The position numbers were made by a program, and so were the translations under genes. This document shows positions 18,101 through 27,474 of a stretch of DNA of 64,000 nt, piece by piece (within the stretch, counting starts at the first letter, position 1; every line of letters starts with the position of its first letter). The notes beneath the pieces are model-generated. The model did not search any database. It was given only the letters and a program-made list of their open reading frames with translations, and was not told the DNA's origin. Source of the DNA: a bacterium (GTDB lineage: Bacteria; Sumerlaeota; Sumerlaeia; SLMS01; JAHLLQ01); NCBI GenBank assembly GCA_020444065.1, contig JAHLLQ010000009.1, positions 1 to 64,000 on the forward strand, written 5' to 3'.

Positions 18101-19654
18101 CGCAACGCGACCGGCCCCGTTCAGGCGCAGGCCACGATGGTCCTTGCGCGGCTCGATGAGTTGGAAGAGATCGTCGGGCGGTTGAACATCGAGCAGATTC
18201 GTTCGATCATGGAAACGCTCGTTGCCTACACCGGCGTGGACGCTTCCGGGATCGAATCGGTGCTCGACGATGTCGAGTCGGCCCGCGCTTACCTGGTTGA
18301 GGATGTCATCAACGCACAATTGCGACCGCGCATCGAGGAGTTGAATCAGATCCTCGACGACGCCGGGAACCTGACGTTCCTGGACGACATCATGGCAGAT
18401 AACGCGGAGTACCTCGACGCGATCAATCGCGTTGACCAGAAGCTCCACGACTACCTGGCCTCTGTACGTGGGAATGCCGCGACGATCCGGAACCTGGATC
18501 CGGAAGTCGTCAATGCGCTGCTCGTGAACGAGTTCATGAACACGGTTCTCGTGCAGCAGCTTGAGAATGAAATGCAGAAGGTCTTTGAGCCGCTGCGCCA
18601 GCAGATCGAGAGCATCTTCAACTCGTTCTTCTCGTCGCTGAACGGCTACGTGCTGCAGTTCCTCGATTCGATCGAAGCCTCTATCAACGACGCGATCACC
18701 GATCTGAATGACGTGATCGGCGTGAAGGCCGCGGAGATGAACGGCTACGCAACGATTTCTGGCGAAGTGCTGGAACGTCTCCACATCGATGCGAAGTTCG
18801 AGATGTCGGAGCCCAATGATCTCTCGTACCGCGGTGCGCTGGACATGCAGCGCTTCGTGAACGACACCGGGGGTGCCGTCTGCGGTGTTCCGGCCGGGGG
18901 CTCGTCGATTCGTGTCGAGATCGCCGCTTACGGAATTCCAATTTCCTTCGGCTACGGCGATCTGACGGCAGACGAGATCGCGCTGTTACTGCGCCTGATC
19001 GACGAGGGAAGCGGGCCGTACCTGTCCGATATTGGCGGGCACATCAACACAACCGGCGAGATGGATTTCGAGGCTCTGAATATCTTCGATCCGAAGTTCG
19101 GTGCCGGCGTTGGCGCGAATGAGAACTACGTTTACTTCGCGACCGGCATGGAGTTCGAAGGTTACACCATCGAGGGCGGTATCTTCCTTGGGCGCAGTTG
19201 CGACGGGATGAAGATCCTCGAAGTCATCGATCCGGAAGTCGGCAATGTGTTGGAGGTCACGGAGATCTTCGGCATCTACGCGTTCGGCGAAGGACCGATT
19301 CCGATCGTCGACTTCGGGTGCGTGCTGCGCGCGAATGCGACGGTGGGCGCGGGCTTCTGGTACTTCATCAACGGCCCGATGTACGGTGGCAAGCTGACCG
19401 GCGGATTTACCGGGCGTCTGGCCTGTGTTGTGGGCTTGCGCGGCAAGTTGACGCTCGTCGGCGGCAAGGACGCGACCAGCTACTTCTTCAACGGAAACGC
19501 CTGGGTTGCCGGCGGTGTGGGCTGGTGCAGCCCGAGCAAGTGGAAGACGCCGCGCGACGTCCGAAAGGACGATTGGTGCTACACCTGCATTGCATACCTC
19601 GATCTGATCTACCGAAATGACTGGAGTGTGGACTATAGTGTCGACTGCGAATAA
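15149..19654 (+). CDS. Giant exported protein, unknown function
   Basis: A 1501-residue exported protein with a Sec signal peptide (residues 1-26, ending GARAQ). The N-terminal region (about 30-150) resembles a CARDB-type adhesion beta-sandwich: an extended strand with SPGTCLTAGSY and DPNNVLGDDTPANNAAF. Residues 150-850 are beta-rich with scattered cysteines. Residues about 880-1250 are predicted helical and repetitive, suggesting an elongated stalk. The last 200 residues are glycine-rich and beta-like, with several cysteines near the end. No catalytic motif is recognised. It is the first of three large exported proteins in a row, so an extracellular or outer-membrane structure is plausible. 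No anchor or sorting signal is seen. Confidence 0.82.
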   Translation: MRIPKIFGRLGMLLLLGLACHSGARAQDMIRVLDALTVDQSVFPDFTGYNQLLMVSSIDSDKPKALPDQIEISTEIWNLAATKMLHQDLRVYDTSALTTDTLFLTRLELSPGTCLTAGSYLMRVHWDPNNVLGDDTPANNAAFTAALTVQVYGDRMLFGPIEVDITDVASYNRTTGEFSGTIAWGNIKDIPTGTIVISPVGAPDCEASVVSGTVPISLPQPYKPIAGDWEYFSSNVTLDSTGCEGDFQLPLPAGVWYKTTYGFPLFLEEPLDLGTARLDQNRVIVGSFGFFPGEMEVVKMANEPFWIRFTEARWEDASGFVLLDAEPIYIHQDEFDYSGDTRASNDGFLYNTSSIPTGKAYINPDGVEVALESTAPSTFRMGFPFGWELQDVTWYLAYGANRLQGGHENVAKLTVTHNTGSCDGGAATNTIVYSGQDFELGLDGAMLKNAVLTGSDQQFGFETFKIGPVTAPGMLFFPGWVAMGDKDVKQILSPAEYLLQGRLDLELDPATVVLPGEQKYAIGEGYYAGLTLERPDLTGVEFSMLLACADAPFVASEFNKFYLRRGGFSGTLDASKNSPALGNPLMLYGAYETTLKKFTYLFLDNEQALSSDINGSIYFPFPSDATLDFDRMSIEKCGGVGETPIRRTESTLAYWDADFGFSYMEFRDVDPPNTMNCGGVTIDEKTLWTRSSNSIPQLNRSVLVETNLLGNGDIADNKIIGEVANTLQGWNFALRKVYYSAWDGTSNYNGKTVLVGDMRLPFWGLRTLQAVIDLGGLPEVFDGRPYATSPPGDIDPNRDAFPDSKPSIDTIAEYLDDPDFRPFVDTSFAGIVDLGYPVKYNTIAREFGTVTGEELTKDLVVVDVDSSIRYISQARTEILFGVQYDGLPMLNIGSMLSDFTDPVVQSLLSEIQSGMDDINDALGANFTDALRPAMMDVTRPYVVQAVNEMKTIAADVDGYVSDPALDTTVDDLVADVRTNLQGQIRNATGPVQAQATMVLARLDELEEIVGRLNIEQIRSIMETLVAYTGVDASGIESVLDDVESARAYLVEDVINAQLRPRIEELNQILDDAGNLTFLDDIMADNAEYLDAINRVDQKLHDYLASVRGNAATIRNLDPEVVNALLVNEFMNTVLVQQLENEMQKVFEPLRQQIESIFNSFFSSLNGYVLQFLDSIEASINDAITDLNDVIGVKAAEMNGYATISGEVLERLHIDAKFEMSEPNDLSYRGALDMQRFVNDTGGAVCGVPAGGSSIRVEIAAYGIPISFGYGDLTADEIALLLRLIDEGSGPYLSDIGGHINTTGEMDFEALNIFDPKFGAGVGANENYVYFATGMEFEGYTIEGGIFLGRSCDGMKILEVIDPEVGNVLEVTEIFGIYAFGEGPIPIVDFGCVLRANATVGAGFWYFINGPMYGGKLTGGFTGRLACVVGLRGKLTLVGGKDATSYFFNGNAWVAGGVGWCSPSKWKTPRDVRKDDWCYTCIAYLDLIYRNDWSVDYSVDCE

Positions 19655-19667
19655 GACAACGATCCTG

Positions 19668-22574
19668 ATGCGATCACTGATCGCTGCCGTGGCGTTGATC
19701 GCCGCACTGATTGCGGGCGCACCAACGCTGAAGGCCCAGCCTGCGCCCCCGACCGTGATGCCGCTGTTCTTCACCGCGGTTGTCGGTGGCGACTTGCCCT
19801 ATGGCCGGCGTGTGCTGTTGCGCTGGTATACGATGGACAACGTGGGAGACCTGGAATCCGCCGTGATTTTCCGCACGGACGGTTCGGGCAATCGCGTGAA
19901 ACTCTCCGTCGTGAAACCCGTGCGCAACGAAGCGGCTGTCCTCGGCCTGTTTGCGCGGCCGGGCGAACATCGTATTCGCCGCGATGCGAACGAAGTGCTG
20001 ACGCGCATCTTCGGGCCCGACGCGGCGCTGGATGAGAATTTCGGTGCGCGCGTGATCGAGCTCCTGGAAGGCACTGACGATTCCGACTTTGGCGCTTCGC
20101 GGCGACTGTTCCTGGTGCAGGGCAACTACGGCTTCGCCCTGGCTGAGGGCCTCGGCTATCTCGACTTCGTCGATCCGGGCAATGGCCCGTATGAGTATGA
20201 ACTATGGGAAGGCGACGCGGCCGGAAATCCGATGCGTGCGATCGGCGATATCAGTGTCGCCGTTTCCACTCCGGATGAATTGCCCGCTCCGACGAATCTC
20301 CGCGAGGTCCAGTTGGTCGCGCGCGATGGAGCGACGCCGGCCCTGGCAAATAATCAGCGCATCTACCTGAACTGGGATGTGCCGCCGGAACTGGAGTCGC
20401 TTGGGCCGATCAGCTTCGGTTACAATGTCTATCGTCTGGATCGTTTTCTCAATACTGGCGAGACATTCGATGACGTGGAGAACGAGGTTCACAAGATCAA
20501 CGACGCGCCGATTCTGGCGCCGTCTCCGATCGAGGGCGAAGACCCCAGCCAGACCTACATCTACGTCGATGCCGGCGATTGGCTGGAAGGCGGCGACCTT
20601 CTTCCCGTCGGGGCAACGTACACATACTTCGTGCGTGCGCGGGACCTGCTCGGCCAGGAAGGCGTTCCGAGCGATCCACTCAAGACGACGGTGCGCGATA
20701 CGGAAGGCCCCGGAACGCCGGATGGTCTTGCGATCATTTCCGATCTCGATGCGAACACCGAACCGATTCTGCAGGCCATGTGGAACCAGGTCGACGATGC
20801 AGCGGGCTATCGCCTGTATCGCTATCAGGACTACACGCACGTCAGTCGTCGCGGGCCGTTTGCCGATATCGGCGGCTTGACCGAAGGCTTGATTGCCGAT
20901 GTCGCGCCGCCTGCGAATCCGGGCGACAAGGTTCGCTTCCTTGACATGGATGTGAATAACAGCCAGTTGGGCAAGACGTTCTGGTACTGCGTTTCCGCCG
21001 TCGATCTTGCCGGCAATGAGAGTCCACTCTCTCCGCCCAGCTATGGCGCGATCGACGATGTGACGGGTCCTTCGCTCAGCGACAACATCGGGTATTGCGT
21101 GACAGTTAACAATCTTGGCGTGGAAGCGAGCCGCGTCGACAAGACGGGCCTTCCATCGCCCGGCTACTGGGATCCGTCGCTGAAGTTCGTTCCCAACGAT
21201 CCGATCGTCGTGATCGGTCGTGCGTATCGACTGTTCCCCGGCAATCCCGATGTGCTTGTTGCGGAGATTCACTTCGATGGCCGCGCGAATGAAGTGAAGT
21301 ACGCGAGCGATCCGATGCCGTGGGTGACGACGCAGGCGGAATTGCCGACCTATCGTTTCGAGTTTGTTGCGATCGATGGGAAGACAGCGTCTGCGACCCA
21401 AGGTCCGCCAAGCGAGTGGCTTCCCGGCGACGAGCGCCCGGAGTTCGTGGGTGTTGCCTATCCGGGACCGGCTGAAGGCCAGGCCTGCGGCGATCTTGAA
21501 GTTCCCGACATGGTTTGGGTGACGCCCGGTGGCAATGAACCGCCGGTGGATTTTGATGTTCCCTGCGGCGAAGGTGTGGAATCGGTTCGCCTCTATCGCA
21601 GTCTCGATGGGTGCCAGACCTATGATTTTGTGGGCGAGTTCCCCTGCGAGGGCGGAACGATCAACATTCCGGATGACTTCCATATCGAGGGCATGGCGGA
21701 GGTGTGCTATCAGTTCCGCGGCGTGGACGAGCATGGCAACATCGGGCCGGCCTACACCAGCCCGATCACGTTCACGATCGCCGGCGAGATTCCGAATCCC
21801 ACGATGATCGAAGTTGTCGCCACCGGCACGTGGGAGAATCCCGGAGTCGACCTGGTCTGGATGGGCCCGGAGGCTGGCGTGAATCACTACCGCGTGTTTT
21901 TCTCGCAGTTCAGTGAAGATCCCGAGCGACCTTTGGAATTCGCGGTTTACGATCTCAACTACGATCCCTCGACTTCCGAGTTCGTCCAGAAGACAAGCTT
22001 CATCGACCGCGACGGGACCATTCTGGATCCGGCCGCGGAGTATGAAGTGCGCGTCGAGGCTGTTCTTGGAAACGGCGTTTCGAAGGCCAGCAACGTGATC
22101 CCGTTCCAATGGGGAGCGGCGGCGTTGCAGGAGGGCGAGTTCAAGTGGCCGCCCCGTCCGTTGCCGCCAACCGTCATGCACCCGTACCCCTTGGCGTTCT
22201 TCTTTATGGAAGACAAGGGCATGCTGGTGCGGATCAATCGCGAGCCGTTGCGCTACGACAAGAACTACGTGATTGAAGCACTGGTCCCGCAACCGCCGTT
22301 TATGGTCTGGCGTCAGCGTACGGATGTGCCGGATCAGCCCTGGATTCCGGTTTCGCCAGTGATTGAATCGATCAAGACGAACTTCGGTGCGTTGGTGGAT
22401 CCGTTCTTCCGCATTCGACCGGACTCAAATGGCTATCACCTGTTCTTCCTCGACAACTCCGGTCATGCAGTCAACGCGGAGTACGATTACCTGCTCCTCG
22501 ATCTGAACGAGGAAACCTATGAAATCGACCGCATGATCGGACCGATACCATCGTCCACCGTGATGACGCCCTGA
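19668..22574 (+). CDS. Giant exported fibronectin-III-like protein
   Basis: About 968 residues starting at an ATG whose signal peptide (SLIAAVALIAALIAGAPTLKAQ) begins at once; in-frame starts further upstream would overlap the previous stop. Several fibronectin type III-like modules follow, recognisable by the tryptophan and tyrosine patterns in RIYLNWDVPPE, TYTYFVRARDLLG and FWYCVSAVDLAGNESPLSPP, at about 220-330 and 345-480, with further similar modules after 700. Cysteines occur in pairs between 620 and 700. No enzyme motif is seen. It starts 13 bases after the preceding gene's stop, so it is co-transcribed and probably shares its extracellular function. Confidence 0.82.
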   Translation: MRSLIAAVALIAALIAGAPTLKAQPAPPTVMPLFFTAVVGGDLPYGRRVLLRWYTMDNVGDLESAVIFRTDGSGNRVKLSVVKPVRNEAAVLGLFARPGEHRIRRDANEVLTRIFGPDAALDENFGARVIELLEGTDDSDFGASRRLFLVQGNYGFALAEGLGYLDFVDPGNGPYEYELWEGDAAGNPMRAIGDISVAVSTPDELPAPTNLREVQLVARDGATPALANNQRIYLNWDVPPELESLGPISFGYNVYRLDRFLNTGETFDDVENEVHKINDAPILAPSPIEGEDPSQTYIYVDAGDWLEGGDLLPVGATYTYFVRARDLLGQEGVPSDPLKTTVRDTEGPGTPDGLAIISDLDANTEPILQAMWNQVDDAAGYRLYRYQDYTHVSRRGPFADIGGLTEGLIADVAPPANPGDKVRFLDMDVNNSQLGKTFWYCVSAVDLAGNESPLSPPSYGAIDDVTGPSLSDNIGYCVTVNNLGVEASRVDKTGLPSPGYWDPSLKFVPNDPIVVIGRAYRLFPGNPDVLVAEIHFDGRANEVKYASDPMPWVTTQAELPTYRFEFVAIDGKTASATQGPPSEWLPGDERPEFVGVAYPGPAEGQACGDLEVPDMVWVTPGGNEPPVDFDVPCGEGVESVRLYRSLDGCQTYDFVGEFPCEGGTINIPDDFHIEGMAEVCYQFRGVDEHGNIGPAYTSPITFTIAGEIPNPTMIEVVATGTWENPGVDLVWMGPEAGVNHYRVFFSQFSEDPERPLEFAVYDLNYDPSTSEFVQKTSFIDRDGTILDPAAEYEVRVEAVLGNGVSKASNVIPFQWGAAALQEGEFKWPPRPLPPTVMHPYPLAFFFMEDKGMLVRINREPLRYDKNYVIEALVPQPPFMVWRQRTDVPDQPWIPVSPVIESIKTNFGALVDPFFRIRPDSNGYHLFFLDNSGHAVNAEYDYLLLDLNEETYEIDRMIGPIPSSTVMTP

Positions 22575-22590
22575 TAACGAGATTAGTGTT

Positions 22591-25500
22591 ATGAGAGATT
22601 CCATGCTTGAAAGAACATTGCTCTGCGGCGCGGCGATGCTGTTCGCCGGGGCGGTCGCCCTGGCGGATCAGCCAACCGCAATCGCCGCCGATCTGACCGG
22701 CGACATTTACGAGGACCTCGTCCTGATCGATCCGAGCGGTCCTTCGGTGCGCGGCGTCGCATTTACGTCCGGCGGGATGGATCCCTTCGACGATATCGAC
22801 TTCCCGGTTCACGGACCGGGGGGGATCGGCGAGGTCTTCGGTGCGACGCCTCCACGATTCGCGGCCTATGATCGTGCGGAGAACGAGCTCTACGTCTATG
22901 AGGCGGACGGCAAGTTCGTCCTGATCGGTTCGGACGACGGATTCACCGGCGCAGGCGGCGCGCCCCACGCACCCGCAGGCGGTGCGTTTCCCGGCTTCGT
23001 GACGGTCACATCACCAGCGTTCAGCACGGCTCAGTCCTTCGATGCCACCGGCGGATCAATCACGGCGATGGACTACACGAATATCGGCTCGACCGGTTTC
23101 GTTCACCGTGATGCGACGATGGGAACCTACGGCAATGCACCAGATGGCGACCTCGTTTCGCTCTATCTGAATCAGTACACGGGCGCCGGTCATGTTGTTT
23201 TCTGGCAGCAGGGTAATCCCGCTACCGAGCCCTGGGTTTACGTTGCCGATCGCGGGGGTCTTGCGCCCGCAACGCGCATCACGAATCTGACAAATCGACC
23301 GGCGAACTTTGCGACCTTTGCGTGTTGGACGCCCGGTAGCGACGACTTTCAGATCGTCTCGCCGAATTCGTCCTACATCCTGACTATTCAAAACTATGCG
23401 GCGAAGCGCCCGATCGTCGATCTGCGCGCTCCGGATCTGGATAGCGACGGCGCGGCGGACGTGGCGATTCTTCTCGAAGGCGGGCTTGCGATTTCCACCT
23501 ACTTGCGCAGTGGCGTGACGTTGACGCACGCTCAGAGCTCGGAAGTCGCTCTGAAGTTTCCCGCCCGCGAAATTGTTCCCGGCGATTTCGCCGGAGATGG
23601 CTACGATAGCCTGATCACGATCAGTGATGTTGTTCCGCCCACACGTGCACCGGCCTCCATTCTCGTCGGGCTCTTGCACACCGATGGCTCGGGCCTTTTC
23701 TCCACGACGCCGGACAAGGAGCTTGGACTGCCTGCGTTTGGAACCGGACCCGCCGATACGAGCGACCCCAACGTCGTCTTCTACGAGGGCACGATGGATG
23801 GGACCGAGCCGGAACCACGTGTTGCGGCTGCGCACAAGATCCCGGGCTTCACTACCAAGCACGGTGGTTACGATGGAGTTTCCGTGGACGTTGAGGCCGC
23901 CCAGACGGATCCCGATCTTGGATTCTTCGATGTGTATCCGACGGAAACCGTCAATCAGACGTTACCTGGGGCGGCGGGGGACTACACGGTCGGCCTGAAC
24001 CGGATTGGCAAACGCCAGTCGGCGTTCTACTTTGGCGACGCGGGACTGTACGATGAGTTAGGCGTGATCATCGATCCGCCGGCCGGCACTTACGAGACGC
24101 CTTTCGAGGCGACCTTCCTCCCGGAAACCGGTCCGACGATCTTCTATGCGATCGATGGCGGCGATTGGGGACGTTGGAACGGCGAGACGATTCCGATTCT
24201 GAAGTCCACGACGGTCGAGTATGTTGGGACTTCCGGCGGTGTTGTCGGACCGACGAAGTTGGCCGAGTACGTTCTGAACGTACCGGGTTGTCTGGATAGC
24301 GACGGCGATGGAATCCCGGATCTGATCGAAGTTCAATTGGGCATGAATCCGTTCCTGCCGGCCGACGATGAGAACGCAAACGGCATCATGGATCTTGCGG
24401 AGTTCCTTCGCGGGGCCGACACGATTCTTCCGGAAGTACCGGCCCCGTTGCTGGCCGACGCGGATGGCGATGGTTGGGGCGACTACGATGAAGGTTTGCG
24501 AGGCACATTGCCCGGCAATTCTTCAGACTATCCCGTGGCTCCGAACCTGTTCACGCCGGAGGCCCTCGTGCAGGGGGCGATTCTCGATCTTTCTGCGCTG
24601 GGCGATCCACCGGCGGGTACTCCCGCCCCAGGCAAGCCTTACCCCTCAAGTTACAACGTGACTGCATTGACTCCGAGTGGCGCGCCGATCGGCGGCGAAT
24701 CCGCCGGCGGGACGTCCTATGCGACGCGCGTGAGCGGCGAGCACTTCCACATTGTGCGGGCACGGGCCAACGACGCGAGCGGACGACTTCTGATGCGGGT
24801 CGAGCCGCCGACGTCTCTCTGCATCGATCCTGGCGATTTCTGTCGTTATGCCGACGATGCCGATGCATGGCGGACCGCCTATCGATCGGATTATGAAGCG
24901 GTTACCTTCAGCATTCTCAATGGCCACGACATTGAGCCCCAAAGCACGGTCGTCGCCTACCTGCTGAATCGCTATTACGAGGTGCAATCGCCGATGGTCG
25001 GCGAGGAGTTTGCGCCCGGAATCGACGGGGCCGGCCCGCCGCCGGAGCTGGTGGACGCACTGCGGACGACGCGCAACGAGGCCGAGCTGTTCGTGGATCT
25101 CGAGTTCGGCGTGACGGCGGAGATGGTGGAGCTTGTGGCCGACTATCACAAGTTTGCCACGTCGCCGTTGCCGCGCCCGACGCCGGTTGTGCTGGCGGAC
25201 CTGTTCGCCGGCCGCTCGGTGGCTCCGGAAGAAGTTCCCGACGGCGTTCGTCTGGACAATATCCCCGTCGTAGCGGCGCAGGTCGCCCTCCTGATGGATG
25301 GGCTCGGCGATGGGACGACGGACTTGACCGGGACGATTCAATACGACGAGTTCGGCTTCTATCTGGAAACGACCGGCACCTACACGACGATTCGACTGTC
25401 CGGCCTGGCGGAAAGCTTCATCCCGGGCACGACGGTGACGCTGCGCGCGATCCTCGATGTCGACGATTGCGACCCGTCCGTTCCGACGGCGCGGGTAGTG

Positions 25501-26292
25501 GGTGTGCTCAATCGTGAGGTTCCGCCCGTGCCGCCGTCGCTCGACAGCGATCACGACGGCTTGCCGGACGAGTGGGAGTACTACTACTTCGGTAACCTGG
25601 ACCAGGACGGGAACGACAACCCGGACGGCGACAATTCGGACAATGCGAAGGAGTACGCCGACGGGACGAATCCGACGGTTCGGGATGGGGATCTGGACGG
25701 CGACGGGGTGCTGGACATTTGCGAGAGCTTCTCGCCGCCGGTTGTTCCCGAGCCGGGGCAGACGAACGCCATGCTCGCGGATACGGACAGCGACGGCCTC
25801 GACGATCTGGACGAGAACGTGACGGGATGCCCAGGCTTCGAGGGAATCTACCCCACGGATCCGCGCGACTTTGACAGCGACGACGACTTCTATGGCGATG
25901 GCATCGAGGTCCTGATGCTCGGTTCGGACCCAATGGATCCCTCTTCGCCGGCGGAAGCGTTCTCCGACCTGGATGGGGATCGTTTGCCCGACTCGATCGA
26001 TCCGGACCCGACCTCGCCGGATTCGGATGGCGATGGATTCTCGGATTACGCCGAGGAACTCGGCGGCAGCGATGCGCTCGATCCAGACAGTATTCCGTCA
26101 CCGCCGCCGGGCGACGCGGATGGCAATGGCACGACGAACATGTCGGATGCCTTCTGGCTGGCCCGCTTGATCAGCGGCATGGAACCGCAGGATGTGAACG
26201 GAGACGGAATTGTCGACGAGAAGGATGCCGAGTTGATCTACCTCTGGTCGATCGGCGACGCGTCGGTTCCGTACCTGCCGTACTTCGACTGA
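22591..26292 (+). CDS. Giant exported protein with calcium-binding repeats and C-terminal dockerin
   Basis: A 1233-residue exported protein with a signal peptide over residues 1-26 (LLCGAAMLFAGAVALA). The N-terminal half resembles FG-GAP/VCBS beta-propeller repeats (DLTGDIYEDLVLID, DLDSDGAADVAIL). Near 490-570 lies a chitobiase C-terminal-like module (PPAGTYETPFEATF, IFYAIDGG). Thrombospondin-3-type calcium loops follow (DSDGDGIPD, DADGDGWGD, DSDHDGLPD, DTDSDGLDD, DSDGDGFSD). The last 60 residues form a type I dockerin with two duplicated EF-hand-like loops, DADGNGTTNMSD and DVNGDGIVDEKD. Dockerins bind cohesins, but no cohesin is recognised in this window. A GC-rich hairpin follows the stop. 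Confidence 0.88.
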   Translation: MRDSMLERTLLCGAAMLFAGAVALADQPTAIAADLTGDIYEDLVLIDPSGPSVRGVAFTSGGMDPFDDIDFPVHGPGGIGEVFGATPPRFAAYDRAENELYVYEADGKFVLIGSDDGFTGAGGAPHAPAGGAFPGFVTVTSPAFSTAQSFDATGGSITAMDYTNIGSTGFVHRDATMGTYGNAPDGDLVSLYLNQYTGAGHVVFWQQGNPATEPWVYVADRGGLAPATRITNLTNRPANFATFACWTPGSDDFQIVSPNSSYILTIQNYAAKRPIVDLRAPDLDSDGAADVAILLEGGLAISTYLRSGVTLTHAQSSEVALKFPAREIVPGDFAGDGYDSLITISDVVPPTRAPASILVGLLHTDGSGLFSTTPDKELGLPAFGTGPADTSDPNVVFYEGTMDGTEPEPRVAAAHKIPGFTTKHGGYDGVSVDVEAAQTDPDLGFFDVYPTETVNQTLPGAAGDYTVGLNRIGKRQSAFYFGDAGLYDELGVIIDPPAGTYETPFEATFLPETGPTIFYAIDGGDWGRWNGETIPILKSTTVEYVGTSGGVVGPTKLAEYVLNVPGCLDSDGDGIPDLIEVQLGMNPFLPADDENANGIMDLAEFLRGADTILPEVPAPLLADADGDGWGDYDEGLRGTLPGNSSDYPVAPNLFTPEALVQGAILDLSALGDPPAGTPAPGKPYPSSYNVTALTPSGAPIGGESAGGTSYATRVSGEHFHIVRARANDASGRLLMRVEPPTSLCIDPGDFCRYADDADAWRTAYRSDYEAVTFSILNGHDIEPQSTVVAYLLNRYYEVQSPMVGEEFAPGIDGAGPPPELVDALRTTRNEAELFVDLEFGVTAEMVELVADYHKFATSPLPRPTPVVLADLFAGRSVAPEEVPDGVRLDNIPVVAAQVALLMDGLGDGTTDLTGTIQYDEFGFYLETTGTYTTIRLSGLAESFIPGTTVTLRAILDVDDCDPSVPTARVVGVLNREVPPVPPSLDSDHDGLPDEWEYYYFGNLDQDGNDNPDGDNSDNAKEYADGTNPTVRDGDLDGDGVLDICESFSPPVVPEPGQTNAMLADTDSDGLDDLDENVTGCPGFEGIYPTDPRDFDSDDDFYGDGIEVLMLGSDPMDPSSPAEAFSDLDGDRLPDSIDPDPTSPDSDGDGFSDYAEELGGSDALDPDSIPSPPPGDADGNGTTNMSDAFWLARLISGMEPQDVNGDGIVDEKDAELIYLWSIGDASVPYLPYFD

Positions 26293-26317
26293 TTGAGATC
26301 GACTGCAAGATAGAGCA

Positions 26318-26347
26318 GCGGCCCCTCCCGTGACCGAGAGGGGCCGC
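26318..26347 (+). terminator. Hairpin after the giant secreted operon
   Basis: GCGGCCCCTC (26318-26327) pairs perfectly with GAGGGGCCGC (26338-26347) around a ten-base loop, 25 bases after the stop of the dockerin gene. A weak T-rich stretch (CGTCGTTTCC) follows, so it is a probable but not ideal intrinsic terminator. Confidence 0.7.
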
Positions 26348-26647
26348 CGTCGTTTCCTGGAGAACAACTCCGTCCCCCTTTTCCAACGAGAGCCTATGAC
26401 TCACGCAGAATGCCTGGTCTGGCTTCTTTGCGCGTGGCGGCTCGGAAGGCGGTCGGAATAAGGGGCAGCGAGGGGCGCCCGAACATTTGTAAAATGGGGT
26501 TAGGAAGCGTGCTTTCCCCCTCCCCCTCTTGCTTGGACCGCAAAAAACAATTGTGGCGCCTGTGCCGCCACGGGCATCGTAGGCACATCCAAACCTGACT
26601 GGAAGAAGTTGCCTGTGGTTTGGCATCTCTTTTGTGGAGGTACGTCA
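26348..26647. other. Intergenic leader without a gene
   Basis: About 300 bases between the terminator and the next gene. I see no open frame with a ribosome site and no tRNA or riboswitch pattern. It has purine-rich and pyrimidine-rich stretches and ends in the GTGGAGGTACGTC ribosome site of the following gene. Its promoter presumably lies here. Confidence 0.5.
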
Positions 26648-27406
26648 ATGGCTGCGAACAGCGACGACGCGCTGCAGAAACAGCTCGAACGAATCGATGC
26701 GAAGATAGATCAGATGGAGCAGGCCTCGGCCCGATCCAAGATCATTAGCCGTCTGATGACGGTGCTTATCGCACTGACAGCGATTATCATGGTTCTGCTT
26801 CTGGTGAAGCCGATTCTCCAGGGCACTCTGAGCAAGGAGGGCCGCGAGCCCTATCGCGCGGAGTTCGAGAGGACATTCAAAGAACAGATCCAGCCCATGG
26901 TCCAGGACGAAGCCAAGCAACTGGCAAAGGAAGTTCTGCCGGTTTACCAAGAGGCGGCAATGAAGGCTTCCGAGACCAAGCTGCCGAAGGCGATCAGCAC
27001 ATTCGAATCCGAGTGGCAGATCCTCTACGGCGATCTGCAGACGGATCTGCAGGACCGGATTCAGGTGGCTCAGGAAGATATCGTCGAGCACCAGCACAAA
27101 CGTCTGCTTGAGGAATTTCCCGATCTGAAGGACGAGGCGAAGACCGAGGTCGTCCTTGGAAATCTGGCCGACGCCTCATCGCGCGTTTCCGATCGGATCA
27201 TCACCGAACTCTTCACCTCGCACTATCGTGCAATCGATCGGTTGGAGCTCAACTTCAACAGCATCGAGGTTCCGGATCATATTCATTCCATGAACGATGA
27301 CGAGCTGGGCAATCATGTAAAGGACCTTGTGGCTGAAATGGTCGCCCTGAAGCTGCACCCGGACACGCAGCGCGCTGAACTCCAGATGCAGATGGAGAAT
27401 CAGTGA
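26648..27406 (+). CDS. Single-pass coiled-coil membrane protein
   Basis: A 252-residue protein. A short cytoplasmic coiled coil (about 8-30) leads into one membrane segment (about 32-55), and a long, mostly helical charged region fills the rest. No enzyme motif is present. The start at 26648 has GGAGG eight bases upstream, and a longer in-frame start is unsupported. It shares topology, charge pattern and short-helix-then-TM design with the next gene, so the two look like diverged tandem duplicates. A scaffold or membrane-organising role is a guess. Confidence 0.75.
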   Translation: MAANSDDALQKQLERIDAKIDQMEQASARSKIISRLMTVLIALTAIIMVLLLVKPILQGTLSKEGREPYRAEFERTFKEQIQPMVQDEAKQLAKEVLPVYQEAAMKASETKLPKAISTFESEWQILYGDLQTDLQDRIQVAQEDIVEHQHKRLLEEFPDLKDEAKTEVVLGNLADASSRVSDRIITELFTSHYRAIDRLELNFNSIEVPDHIHSMNDDELGNHVKDLVAEMVALKLHPDTQRAELQMQMENQ

Positions 27407-27474
27407 GGCCCAGGTGATTTCTCACCCTAACCTGCTCTCATCTCTCAATAACTGCCCACAAGGAGCGTAAAAAG

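Noticed and set aside
16871-18784. A long (637-residue) antisense open frame inside the first giant gene
   Set aside because: It is the reverse-strand shadow of a GC-rich coding region, with no start signal and no domain.
20202-22292. A 696-residue antisense frame in the second giant gene
   Set aside because: Composition-driven shadow; the forward protein has a signal peptide and fibronectin III-like modules.
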